Positions 1 to 11,491 are shown, numbered from the stretch's first letter. The stretch is DNA of 64,000 nt from Anabas testudineus (GCF_900324465.2 NC_046626.1:7027459-7091458), one strand, 5' to 3'. Made by a program: numbers and translations. Notes: generated from the sequence alone by a model not told the origin.

Positions 1-495
1 CTTGGGAAAGCTGTGCTCAACCCGTTTTGTCCCCCCTCGTCTGTAGATGTGGACGTAGGACCCAGCTGTCATTCCATCTTTGTAACTACACAACAGCTCA
101 TTATCAATATTAGTAGAGTTATTGTAGCATATAGTTAGTCGTAGTTTAGTTAGGGAACCTAAATCCATCTCCAACCATCCTACCATCCATGTTTACTTTG
201 CTTTCAATCAGTTTTTTTTAACTTTGACCTCATTTATCACCGTCAGGCTTGAAGTATTTCATGTTTCTGGTTGTGTGTCTCGCCTCCATTTGGGTTGTAC
301 AAGACAGAAATATTCAAAAGTATCCCGTGGATGAAGTGGAGGCGAAATGACATCAAAACCAGGATCAGTTGAGTTGTCAAGTGAACACTGTCATTTAAGT
401 GAACTTCCAGATGGTTTGTAACCTTTGTTTCAACAGCATTCAAATGAACATACTTAAACTTTACGACTCCCAAACAACATTCTGTGATTAAAGTT

Positions 496-670
496 CAATT
501 TAATTCAATCCACATTTATTTATGTAGTTCCAAATCACAACAGAAGTCATCTCAAGGCACTTTACGGTTAAGGTTTAAAACCTCACAGAGTATAACTGTA
601 TAAAAAATGATATGGAAAACCCAACAATCCCATTTGAGGAAACACTAGGCAACAGTGGAGAGGAAGACTT
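496..670. repeat. Dispersed-repeat-like module inside each array unit
   Basis: This stretch (ATTTATTTATGTAGTTCCAA, a 'caaatcacaacag' block, a 'ctcaaggcactttac' block, then 'aaacccaacaatccc') resembles a high-copy interspersed repeat I recall from many percomorph genomes. The same stretch lies at about 1967, 3439 and 4913 in the other copies. I cannot name the family from sequence alone. It suggests the unit arose by duplicating intron sequence that already held an old insertion. Confidence 0.35.
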
Positions 671-1215
671 CTGTCACTAAAGTAACAACATTGTTAGATG
701 AACTCAGAACAGGCTGTTCTTTCTAATGATGCTGTTTATATTCAAACATCAAAGTCTGAATGATGTAAGAATGCAGTCAGAATATTCTAACATTATTGTT
801 GTGATGCTGTGAGATTCAAGTCAGAGATTTTGTCAAATCCAATTCCAGCTTTTGCAGGAATTAATCCACAAGTCTAGTTAGTAGCCAGTGACTATTGAGA
901 CAAGAGGTCACAGGCTGAGTGACACCTAGGCCTAGGAAACTAGTGCAGTGGATCATGGGCTGGTGCAGAGAGACGGTTGTCAGACAAGCGTCTGGCAGCT
1001 CTGCTGAAGATGTGTTTGTGCAAGACAATGGAGCCCAAAGTAGTGTTGGTGGCTGGGTCGGCACCTTGTACAGTATGTTTTATGGTGATTTGAGCAGATG
1101 TTGATAATAATTTGATGATGTGAAATCATGTTTGAACTGGTGGGTCTGGAGGAAATGGTGTGATGTGAGAGGGACAACAAAACATTTGTATTATGCTGTT
1201 GCTTTAGCGGACTGA

Positions 1216-1310
1216 TGATGTCACAATTGAGGTAGGAAATCAGAGTGTTGTGCTTGGTGTGTGACCTCACAGATGATGTCACCAGCTGATGAAATGGGAG
1301 TTTATAAATA
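1216..1310 (+). promoter_or_regulatory. Promoter-like module repeated in every array unit
   Basis: Two TGATGTCA motifs (1216-1223 and 1274-1281) and one TGACCTCA (1262-1269), all CRE/AP-1-like, precede a TATAAATA box (1303-1310). The TATA box recurs at 2773-2780, 4246-4253 and 5721-5728 with the same upstream motifs. This is a plausible core promoter pointing the same way as sgip1. The motifs are seen; activity is inference, and chance is possible because the unit is repeated as a whole. Confidence 0.35.
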
Positions 1311-4300
1311 GACCTTGATGTGCCACTATCCAATGAGCTCAGGTCAACTAGGCTCCCCTAGGTGGAATGTCCTGGACCTGCCCCACACCTACAGAGGTGA
1401 ACGGGTTGAGTCGCTGACCATCTCCAGAGCGTCTCCCAGTCTGGAGATGAGATGTCAGCGTGCAACAATTGAGCCTTGGGAAAGCTGTGCTCAACCCGTT
1501 TTGTCCCCCCTCGTCTGTAGATGTGGACGTAGGACCCAGCTGTCATTCCATCTTTGTAACTACACAACAGCTCATTATCAATATCAGAGTTATTGTAGCA
1601 TATAGTTAGTCGTAGTTTAGGTAGGGAACTTAAATCCATCTCCATCCATCCTACCATCCATGTTTACTTTGCTTTCAATCAGTTTTTTTTTACTCTGACC
1701 TCATTTATCACCGTCACGCTTGAAGTATTTCATGTTTCTGGTTGTGTGTCTCGCCTCCATTTGGGTTGTACAAGACAGAAATATTCAAAAGTATCCCGTG
1801 GATGAAGTGGAGGCGAAATGACATCAAAACCAGGATCAGTTGAGTTGTCAAGTGAACACTGTCATTTAAGTGAACTTCCAGATGGTTTCTAACCTTTGTT
1901 TCAACAGCATTCAAATGAACATACTTAAACTTTACGACTCCCAAACAACATTCTGTGATTAAAGTTCAATTTAATTCAATCCACATTTATTTATGTAGTT
2001 CCAAATCACAACAGAAGTCATCTCAAGGCACTTTACGGTTAAGGTTTAAAACCTCACAGAGTATAACTGTATAAAAAATGATATGGAAAACCCAACAATC
2101 CCATTTGAGGAAACACTAGGCAACAGTGGAGAGGAAGACTTCTGTCACTAAAGTAACAACATTGTTAGATGAACTCAGAACAGGCTTTTTTTCTAATGAT
2201 GCTGTTTATATTCAAACATCAAAGTCTGAATGATGTAAGAATGCAGTCAGAATATTCTAACATTATTGTTGTGATGCTGTGAGATTCAAGTCAGAGATTT
2301 TGTCAAATCCAATTCTAGCTTTTGCAGGAATTAATCCACAAGTCTAGTTAGTAGCCAGTGACTACTGAGAGAAGAGGTCACAGGCTGAGTGACACCTAGG
2401 CCTAGGAAACTAGTCCAGTGGATCATGGGCTGGTGCAGAGAGACGGTTGTCAGACAAGCGTCTGGCAGCTCTGCTGAAGATGTGTTTGTGCAAGACAATG
2501 GAGCCCAAAGTAGTGTTGGTGGCTGGGTCGGCACCTTGTACAGTATGTTTTATGGTGATTTGAGCAGATGTTGATAATAATTTGATGATGTGAAATCATG
2601 TTTGAACTGGTGGGTCTGGAAGAAATGGTGTGATTTGAGAGGGACAACAAAACATTTGTGTTATGCTGTTGCTTTAGCTGACTGATGATGTCACAATTGA
2701 GGTAGGAAATCAGAGTGTTGTGCTTGGTGTGTGACCTCACAGATGATGTCACCAGCTGATGAAATGGGAGTTTATAAATAGACCTTGATGTGCCACTATC
2801 CAATGAGCTCAGGTCAACTAGGCTCCCCTAGGTGGAATGTCCTGGACCTGCCCCACACCTACAGAGGTGAACGGGTTGAGTCGCTGACCATCTCCAGAGC
2901 GTCTCCCAGTCTGGAGATGAGATGTCAGCTGCAACAACTGAGCCTTGGGAAAGCTGTGCTCAACCCGTTTTGTCCCCCCTCGTCTGTAGATGTGGACGTA
3001 GGACCCAGCTGTCATTCCATCTTTGTAACTACACAACAGCTCATTATCAATATTATTAGTATTGTTGTAGCATATAGTTAGTCGTAGTTTAGGTAGGGAA
3101 CTTAAATCCACCTCCATCCATCCTACCATCCATGTTTACTTTGCTTTCAATCAGTTTTTTTTTACTCTGACCTCATTTATCACCGTCACGCTTGAAGTAT
3201 TTCATGTTTCTGGTTGTGTGTCTCGCCTCCATTTGGGTTGTACAAGACAGAAATATTCAAAAGTATCCCGTGGATGAAGTGGAGGCGAAATGACATCAAA
3301 ACCAGGATCAGTTGAGTTGTCAAGTGAACACTGTCATTTAAGTGAACTTCCAGATGGTTTCTAACCTTTGTTTCAACAGCATTCAAATGAACATACTTAA
3401 ACTTTACGACTCCCAAACAACATTCTGTGATTAAAGTTCAATTTAATTCTATCCACATTTATTTATGTAGTTCCAAATCACAACAGAAGTCATCTCAAGG
3501 CACTTTACGGTTAAGGTTTAAAACCTCACAGAGTATAACTGTATAAAAAATGATATGGAAAACCCAACAATCCCATTTGAGGAAACACTAGGCAACAGTG
3601 GAGAGGAAGACTTCTGTCACTAAAGTAACAACATTGTTAGATGAACTCAGAACAGGCTTTTTTTCTAATGATGCTGTTTATATTCAAACATCAAAGTCTG
3701 AATGATGTAAGAATACAGTCAGAATATTCTAACATTATTGTTGTGATGCTGTGAGATTCAAGTCAGAGATTTTGTCAAATCCAATTCCAGTTTTTTGCAG
3801 GATTGAATCCACAAGTCTAGTTAGTAGCCAGTGACTACTGAGAGAAGAAGTCACAGGCTGAGTGACACCTAGGCCTAGGAAGCTAGTCCAGTGGATCATG
3901 GGCTGGTGCAGAGAGACGGTTGTCAGACAAGCGTCTGGCAGCTTTGCTGAAGATGTGTTTGTGCAAGACAATGGAGCCCAAAGTAGTGTTGGTGGCCGGG
4001 TCGGCACCTTGTACAGTATGTTTTATGGTGATTTGAGCAGATGTTGATAATAATTTGATGATGTGAAATCATGTTTGAACTGGTGGGTCTGGAAGAAATG
4101 GTGTGATTTGAGAGGGACAACAAAACATTTGTATTATGCTGTTGCTTTAGCTGACTGATGATGTCACAATTGAGGTAGGAAATCAGAGTGTTGTGCTTGG
4201 TGTGTGACCTCACAGATGATGTCACCAGCTGATGAAATGGGAGTTTATAAATAGACCTTGATGTGCCACTATCCAATGAGCTCAGGTCAACTAGGCTCCC

Positions 4301-6150
4301 CTAGGTGGAATGTCCTGGACCTGCCCCACACCTACAGAGGTGAACGGGTTGAGTCGCTGACCATCTCCAGAGCGTCTCCCAGTCTGGAGATGAGATGTCA
4401 GCGTGCAACAACTGAGCCTTGGGAAAGCTGTGCTCAACCCGTTTTGTCCCCCCTCGTCTGTAGATGTGGACGTAGGACCCAGCTGTCATTCCATCTTTGT
4501 AACTACACAACAGCTCATTATCAATATTATTAGTATTATTGTAGCATATAGTTAGTCGTAGTTTAGTTAGGGAACCTAAATCCACCTCCATCCATCCTAC
4601 CATCCATGTTTACTTTGCTTTCAATCAGTTTTTTTTTACTTTGACCTCATTTATCACCGTCAGGCTTGAAGTATTTCATGTTTCTGGTTGTGTGTCTCGC
4701 CTCCATTTGGGTTGTACAAGACAGAAATATTCAAAAGTATCCCGTGGATGAAGTGGAGGCGAAATGACATCAAAACCAGGATCAGTTGAGTTGTCAAGTG
4801 AACACTGTCATTTAAGTGAACTTCCAGATGGTTTGTAACCTTTGTTTCAACAGCATTCAAATGAACATACTTAAACTTTACGACTCCCAAACAACATTCT
4901 TTGATTAAAGTTCAATTTAATTCAATCCACATTTATTTATGTAGTTCCAAATCACAACAGAAGTCATCTCAAGGCACTTTAAAGTGTAAGGTTTAAAACC
5001 TCACAGAGTATAACTGTATAAAAAATGATATGGAAAACCCAACAATCCCATTTGAAGAAACACTAGGCAACAGTGGAGAGGAAGACTTCTGTCACTAAAG
5101 TAACAACATTGTTAGATGAACTCAGAACAGGCTGTTCTTTCTAATGATGCTGTTTATATTCAAACATCAAAGTCTGAATGATGTAAGAATGCAGTCAGAA
5201 TATTCTAACATTATTGTTGTGATGCTGTGAGATTCAAGTCAGAGATTTTGTCAGATCCAATTCCAGTTTTTGCAGGAATTAATCCACAAGTCTAGTTAGT
5301 AGCCAGTGACTACTGAGAGAAGAAGTCACAGGCTGAGTGACACCTAGGCCTAGGAAACTAGTGCAGTGGATCATGGGCTGGTGCAGAGAGACGGTTGTCA
5401 GACAAGCGTCTGGAAGCTCTGCTGAAGATGTGTTTGTGCAAGACAATGGAGCCCAAAGTAGTGTTGGTGGCCGGGTCGGCACCTTGTACAGTATGTTTTA
5501 TGGTGATTTGAGCAGATGTTGATAATAATTTGATGATGTGAAATCATGTTTGAACTGGTGGGTCTGGAAGAAATGGTGTGATTTGAGAGGGACAACAAAG
5601 CATTTGTATTATGCTGTTGCTTTAGCTGACTGATGATGTCACAATTGAGGTAGGAAATCAGAGTGTTGTGCTTGGTGTGTGACCTCACAGATGATGTCAC
5701 CAGCTGATGAAATGGGAGTTTATAAATAGACCTTGATGTGCCACTATCCAATGAGCTCAGGTCAACTAGGCTCCCCTAGGTGGAATGTCCTGGACCTGCC
5801 CCACACCTACAGAGGTGAACGGGTTGAGTCGCTGACCATCTCCAGAGCGTCTCCCAGTCTGGAGATGAGATGTCAGCGTGCAACAACTGAGCCTTGGGAA
5901 AGCTGTGCTCAACCCGTTTTGTCCCCCCTCGTCTGTAGATGTGGACGTAGGACCCAGCTGTCATTCCATCTTTGTAATTATATAATTTACATTTAGTCTT
6001 TTTTTAAATTACGTAGTCTAGGCTGTTGGGGAATTTGCATATATTACATCCATGACACTGTCACTGTCATTGCACAAATTCGATGATGTAAAATCAGTGT
6101 AAAGCTTTTATGGGTTGACTGTTACTTTGACAGCTATCTCTTTGCTGCAG

Positions 6151-6416
6151 GAGTAGGGGCTCTCCTGGGCCGGTTCCAGATGACAGAAGGTCCCTGTAAA
6201 CCGTCCCAGCTAACTGTCCAGTTTACTAGTGAAGGAACCACTCTGTCAGGGTGTGACATTCAGCTGTTAGGAACGGGCTACCGGCTGTCCTTGGTCAAGA
6301 AAAGATTTGCTGCAGGTCAGTGTGACCATCAGTCATGTGCTCTAGAAACAAATGTACTCAATAATTTCTGACATGTTTCTTTTTCTTTCACAGGGAAATA
6401 TTTAGCAGATAATTAG
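6151..6416 (+). CDS. sgip1: SH3-containing GRB2-like interacting protein 1, last two coding exons
   Basis: This is the C-terminal end of a muniscin (FCHO/SGIP) mu-homology domain. Muniscins bind cargo and AP-2 at the plasma membrane during clathrin-mediated endocytosis; SGIP1 is mainly neuronal. Exons are 6151-6315 and 6394-6416, joined in phase 1 across a 78-bp intron with consensus GT-AG ends. The visible protein starts VGALLGRFQ, contains [19 protein letters not shown] and ends KKRFAAGKYLADN, followed by TAG at 6414-6416. The sequence alone could also suit FCHO2 or FCHO1. The next gene, dynlt5, is the human neighbour of SGIP1, which favours sgip1. Earlier exons lie upstream of the window, beyond the tandem array. 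Confidence 0.85.
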
Positions 6417-8960
6417 CGGACCTGTTTGTGACCCGAACCAACAGAATCAATGGCTTTTGACTGTGACGACTACGGATACATCTTATGTTTAGTGCATTTA
6501 AAGGTTTAATTTTAGTAACCAATAGAATAATCGTTGAGATTAGACAGATTAACAAAATATAACTCACAGAGAGATGATATTTGACATCACAACATCATAT
6601 TCAGTAGACTTACTGCTGCTGAGTTTATGCAAGCAAATACAAATTGTTAGTTTTGTGCACTTTGACCACTTATTGGCTTAGATGGAGTAACATATAGGGA
6701 AAATTCAGATTTTCTTTGTCTTTGTTAACATAATTGTGAATTTTAAGAGTGATCCAGCCTTATTAATTTTAGTTTCTTTTGTCTAACCGGTTGTCATTGC
6801 AAATGCAGTGTAAAGGATCATGTGAATATATCATATGTATTAAAACAATCTGAAGGTGAAACAGAGTGGGAAATGTAAAAAGTATATAGCTTAGAGTTCA
6901 TTTGCAGTTTTTCATTGAGTTATAGATGACATGGTAATATCTGATTTACACTGCCACCTCAAATCAGATTTCTCCCCCACCATGCGTAACCTGTCTTTAT
7001 TGTTGTCTTGGCAGAATTTCTGTTTCTGTTTTGTCGAGCCTTGAACGTGCCACATCACATTTAGTCAGTCTTGTGATCAGTCTCATGACTGATTAGTTCG
7101 GGGTTGAAAAATGACCTCCAGCATTGGGCTAACAGCACACTTAATCTAAAGGTGCTTTTATCTGGAATTATATTTCTGCTACAATCCAATCCAATACAAT
7201 TGCTTTATTGGATATTATGAACATGAATTTAACTATATTTTGTAAAATCTGAAAAATAACAATTATAATTAATGTAATTAATTTGAGGAAACAAATATAT
7301 TCTGCGCTCAATATCTACTTAGTTTTAAATTTTGCTTAGTATTCTAGACTAGCAGATTAGCAACTCTAGAATAGAAACTCGATAGCTACTGTACTTCCAC
7401 AGGGGCAGCCTTTACCATTACTACTGATGGCATTTTGCTATCAACAGGTCACATGAACAGAGAGTGGATACCAGGCTATATGGCTTATACTGGTATAGCA
7501 TTTTGACCTGCTGAAGAACAAAAGCATTACACTTAAACTTGCACATTGCAACTGCAATGCTGAAATACATCAAATTTCTCCCATCATGGGACTTCATTGG
7601 CATTTGTTGGCAGTGTGTGATTGGTCAGATTTAGTAACAATAAGGCAAAACCTGTGTGAATGACAGAAGCTGCTGTTTTCACTGAAACAGTCTGGGCAAA
7701 TAATTAAATTATGGTTGCAGAAGTTCTGTTTAAAAGGGCCTTAAACTGTCAGATGCATAGAGAAACAGATGTGAGTGCCATATGGTGGAGAAAAGAGTTT
7801 TAGTATACGTTAGTAGGACCTGGGCTGATGATTGTAGGATTTGCCTTTGATGCTGCTTAAAAACTTGGCCAATTCCTTTGACTATGATCTCTGATGAAGA
7901 TCTTGACTAGGGTTATTGGGGACATCGCTGAGTAATGAAAAAAAAAGGTGACAGCATTATTCATGTCCCTGTTTTATTTTCTTCCTTTTCCACCAGGTTG
8001 ATGAAATGTTTTATCATTTTCTAATAGCAATATTTCAATCTTAGGTGTACAAAGTGTACATAAAGAGCTATGTTTATTTCTCTGAGCATATGGACGTGTC
8101 TGTGATTGTCTCATGGTTTATTGACGTCAGCACTCATTATGCATCGGATTCTATGTAACAGCACCACGACTCTCCTCATCTATTGTTTTACATGTGGGTT
8201 TCTTGTACAAAACAAGTGTTGCTGTTGATGAATAACTCCAAAAGCTGCCGCATGAAATCTGCATTTCTCCATCACCAGTCTTGTTAATGCAATACCACTT
8301 TATCCATTTCAGTAAGGATATGATACGTGTTTTACTGTATAATCGTGCTAAGAGAGGAGGCTCTTTGCCTTCACTTAAACCTCCACTCTCTGTTTGCTGT
8401 TGATGCACCTTCAGAAACTCACTGTCAATAAATTTGGCATGTGTTCATCGATATTCCCATTCCATGCATCTAATATAGGTGTTTGACATTCTCCTGTGTT
8501 TGACTTGCACATGAACCACACACATTGCCATACATAAAAGAATCCATGGCTTTATGTCACATGTAACATGTTGATATGTGTTTGAACATCCCATTTTATA
8601 GAGTTTTTTTAATGTGTTGACTCACAGTTTGGGCCTGGTTGTAATGTTTTATTTTGTTTTTAGAAAAAAAAAACAAACAAGTTGTTTAGTTAATTATGAA
8701 TAACAGTATTTCTGTTAACAATGCTTAAGTTTTTCTTTGCCTTATTTTAGAGCATATACAAAGACCCCCTTATCAGAGGGTTTCTGTATTTTAATTTTTT
8801 CTACAGTGTTTTGGCTGTATTCTTTTCCCTGCTTTAGACACAGAATATGCAAACATTTCATGTAAATTTCCCATCCAAAGATTTTGAAAGAAAATCTATG
8901 AAAAAGTCAATATAATGTTATATCTGTTTTACTTGGTAATAAAGAAGAGGAAATATGAGA
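6417..8960 (+). other. sgip1: sgip1 3' untranslated region
   Basis: About 2.5 kb follows the sgip1 stop with no convincing coding exon on either strand. The first good polyadenylation signal, AATAAA, is at 8938-8943. The length suits a neuronal transcript with a long 3' UTR. The exact end is inferred. Confidence 0.6.
8938..8943 (+). terminator. Polyadenylation signal AATAAA for sgip1
   Basis: A canonical AATAAA is followed within 30 bases by GT-rich sequence (ATATGTGTGTCC). It is the only good candidate before the dynlt5 promoter. Confidence 0.6.
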
Positions 8961-9129
8961 TATGTGTGTCCTGCTTTCTTCTTAAAAATTAAAAAAATAT
9001 ACTAATTTTAAACAGAAATGAATCACATTTATACTAGATATGTTTTTTTTTTTTATTATTCATCAGGATTAAATAACTAAATAATATAACATCATATATG
9101 GTAAAAATGAGTTAAGGAAGAACCTTAGT

Positions 9130-9139
9130 TCTCGCGAGA
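9130..9139. promoter_or_regulatory. TCTCGCGAGA palindrome, dynlt5 promoter
   Basis: A perfect TCTCGCGAGA sits about 490 bp before the dynlt5 start codon. This decamer is an established element of TATA-less CpG promoters and is bound by BANP (reported also for ZBTB33/Kaiso). It probably marks the dynlt5 transcription start region. Confidence 0.6.
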
Positions 9140-9176
9140 CTTCATAGAAACCCGACGCACTGCCTGATGGTCTGTA

Positions 9177-9190
9177 GTTGCTATGACGAC
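9177..9190. promoter_or_regulatory. RFX X-box-like site, dynlt5 promoter
   Basis: GTTGCTATGACGAC resembles the X-box GTNRCC(0-3N)RGYAAC, with a good left half and a weaker right half. RFX factors drive ciliary genes, which fits a Tctex1-type dynein light chain. It lies 38 bp past the TCTCGCGAGA element. Confidence 0.4.
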
Positions 9191-9627
9191 ACCAAGCTTC
9201 ATGGCGCTGCGGTAATCGTCACTGTTACTTTGTTTTGTGGGTTCAGGAGCTGCAGAAGTCGGTAAAAACGTGTTAAAATCTCCTTAAATGTTATATTTTC
9301 ATCACCAACATGTCCTGCAACACTAAACCGTCATCCATTTCGTTTTAACACAACGCATTGTCGAGGAAAAACTATTAGAAGGCTATCAAAGTTTATTATT
9401 TTGTATTTTTTTAAGTTAGCTAACATACAGTTTTCATATAAAAGCATTCAGAGTTAGTTTTATTAGTTATTTATTAGTTTTCATTTTTTAAATTTTACTA
9501 GTGATATTTGTCTAATAAACCATCGTATACTAACTGTATTGTATGTAACATTATGTTGATATTATTATTACAAGCTAACGATGCGTTTTCATACTGTAAA
9601 CTAAAGCTAAAGAGAGGAGAAGCTGTG

Positions 9628-10724
9628 ATGTCTGATCTACTTAAAGACAAATCCCAAAGAAGAGAGAAGAGGATGGGCAAGGTGCCCTCAGAGGGAGGCT
9701 ATGGAGGAAGAGGCAAAGAAACAACTGGCAGGACCAAGGAGTGAGTAGATGTTAGCCAAGGCCCACCTTTTATCACTGTTTTTTTTTTTTTTATCAACAA
9801 TTTGTATTAATTATGTATTCAGAAAGCATTCCCAGTGCAGCATTATAGTTTTGTCTTTTAATTATTAGGTAAAATCATTTAACCAGTGTACCATGGCCCT
9901 TTTTCTGTTAATTTGTCTTTCAGCTCTATAAGTACTGTATCATACTTGGATGAACTAGGACACCATGACGACAATGCTCGTATGACCGTAACAATGGAGA
10001 ATACCTACCAGATGGGTGAGATAACCTTAATGACAAACCCTCTACAAAAGTTAAATACAGCACAGGTTTGTTTTTTTCTGTAAGAGTTTAGCCTCAAGCT
10101 ATCACAGCTCAATATATGTTTCAAGTTTATCTAGAATACAAGCTGATTAATTCAGTTTGATGCAATATTAACCAATTTAATGAATTCCAGCTTTTTTACT
10201 GGAACTGAACTTTGCTTTCTATGTTCCAGTCAATACATGAAGATGGTGGTTTAATCCTGTTTACCAAACAATTACAATTTTATTCCATCATGGTATTGTT
10301 TTTGTTCTTTGGACCACAGGACCCTACAAACGCTTCCCTATCCCTGCTGTCACAGACATACTGAAGGATGTACTCACTAGTTACCTCCAACAAGAGAAAT
10401 ATGAAGTAGAGTGGTCTCAGAAAATGACAAAAACAATATGTGAGGTAAATAAAAATGAACCTTTTTACCTTTTTAAATTTCTGCTTTATCAAAGCTCACT
10501 GTTATGATTTGCCCTCCCAGGTAATAAGAGCCCGTGTGAAGGACCTCATGATCCCCAGATATAAGATAGTCGTCCTTGTCCACATTGGCCAGCTCACTGG
10601 ACAGAGCATGCAAATCAGCAGCCGCTGTCTGTGGGATGCATCTAACGACACTTTTGCCTCTTACTCTTTCAAGAACAGCTCTCTGTATGGTGTGGCAACT
10701 GTCTTTGCGGTTTACTTTGAGTGA
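9628..10724 (+). CDS. dynlt5: Dynein light chain Tctex-type 5 (TCTEX1D1)
   Basis: Four coding exons (9628-9740, 9924-10015, 10320-10444, 10521-10724) join in frame to give 177 residues, close to the ~179 of the human protein. The N-terminal ~70 residues are basic and polar; the rest is a Tctex1 domain. Family-typical segments seen are [46 protein letters not shown] and the end [11 protein letters not shown]. Tctex1-type chains dimerise and link cargo or intermediate chains to dynein; this member is little studied and associated with cilia. The ATG at 9628 starts [10 protein letters not shown], matching the human MMSDN start. A longer upstream frame begins at 9508 but lacks family similarity. 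The gene converges with insl5; the stop codons are about 270 bp apart. Confidence 0.93.
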
Positions 10725-10827
10725 ATCACAACCATTGCATATAATCTGATAAATACACAAGATAGTATTTGCATTTGCTTAGCATTCATCACAGTTACAA
10801 ATGGATTTCTGCTGTTTTTCTACGTTG

Positions 10828-10833
10828 TTTATT
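10828..10833 (-). terminator. Polyadenylation signal for insl5
   Basis: TTTATT on the given strand is AATAAA on the minus strand, about 160 nt after the insl5 stop. It lies within the probable 3' UTR of dynlt5, so the two transcripts may overlap at their ends. Confidence 0.4.
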
Positions 10834-10990
10834 TTGCCAACCATAAAAATGATAAAACATTACAAAGAACTTGTAATTTGTTAAATTAATTTTGTCTGTA
10901 TTACAATGGATAAGAAATTGCATTACTCAAACGATTATTTTTCAAACTATTGAAGGACGGTGACAGAAGACCTTCTGGGGATGTGTCCCC

Positions 10991-11396
10991 CTAGCATAGC
11001 ATGGACAGGTCACTCATTTGACATCCTAGTTGACAGCATGTTGTTATTAGGGCATGTTTCTGGTCACGCCATTGACGATCCATTGTTGGCATCTCCGTCC
11101 TCTTTAGGAGGTTTGGCTGCCTGTTGTCTGCCAAGAGATAACAACCTTTGGTTTAGAGACATGATTTTAAAGAAAAAAATTGAACTGAAACAAGTTCAAT
11201 TCACTGTGTACAGACCATCTGGCAAAATGTCCTCTTCTGCCATCAGTCTTCTCCATCTGGATCCTCCACAAGTGTACACCAACGCCCGCACAAATGACCG
11301 GCCACACAACCTCAGTGTGTTTGTGTTATCCTGTGTCTGAACCTGTGCCATGCACAATGCACAGAGCAGCATCGCAAGCAGGAGTAGGGATCTCAT
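10991..11396 (-). CDS. insl5: Insulin-like peptide 5 prohormone
   Basis: Two exons (11216-11396 and 10991-11127) flank an 88-bp phase-1 intron, the usual place in insulin-family genes, and give a 105-residue prohormone. Residues 1-22 are a signal peptide (MRSLLLLAMLLCALCMAQ). The B chain, about 23-48, contains LRLCGRSFVRALVYTCGGSRW with Cys31 and Cys43 spaced as in relaxins and ends in a dibasic site, Arg49-Arg50. An R-Q-W-R furin-type site (78-81) precedes the A chain 82-105, which ends CCQLGCQMSDLSMLC, the invariant CC-x3-C-x8-C pattern. INSL5 acts through RXFP4 and is made by enteroendocrine cells in mammals. The C-peptide, about 31 residues, is much shorter than in human INSL5. The B-chain sequence and the dynlt5/mier1 neighbourhood match INSL5; whether it is the a or b paralogue cannot be told. 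Confidence 0.93.
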
Positions 11397-11483
11397 GGAG
11401 ATGCAAGATGTTGAGGTACTGTACAGAGATAGCTAACAAACACCCTCTTTTGTTGATTCTTAGAAATCTGCTCTGATCAGCCC

Positions 11484-11491
11484 CTTTTATG
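11484..11491 (-). promoter_or_regulatory. TATA-like box of insl5
   Basis: On the minus strand CATAAAAG lies about 90 bp upstream of the insl5 ATG, a plausible TATA box for a cell-type-restricted hormone gene. Confidence 0.35.

Larger units (their letters stand above)
1..5977. repeat. Tandem macrosatellite array, ~1.47-kb unit, about four copies
   Basis: A unit of about 1471-1475 bp repeats head to tail. The same landmark (end of a conserved 76-codon frame) recurs at 473, 1944, 3416 and 4890, spacings of 1471, 1472 and 1474. Copies differ by scattered single bases and a few short indels, so the array is young or homogenised. The window start cuts the array; its 3' edge is where copy four loses similarity near 5977, about 170 bp before the next sgip1 exon. 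The array is therefore inside the last sgip1 intron. Each unit holds a module resembling a dispersed fish repeat, a perfect palindrome CCTAGGCCTAGG (925-936 in copy one) and a TATA-containing module. The unit itself is not recognised. Confidence 0.95.

Noticed and set aside
980-1333. 117-codon minus-strand frame, and other frames, repeated in every array unit
   Set aside because: They persist because the copies are nearly identical. The few differences include amino-acid changes spread over the frame, no domain is recognisable, and many overlapping frames are equally open.
1490-1560. Exon-like segment after TCGTCTGTAG in each unit, considered as a duplicated sgip1 exon
   Set aside because: The acceptor-like site is good, but no frame after it resembles a muniscin segment.
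10960-11340. 126-codon plus-strand frame
   Set aside because: It is the shadow of insl5 on the other strand; it has no features of its own.
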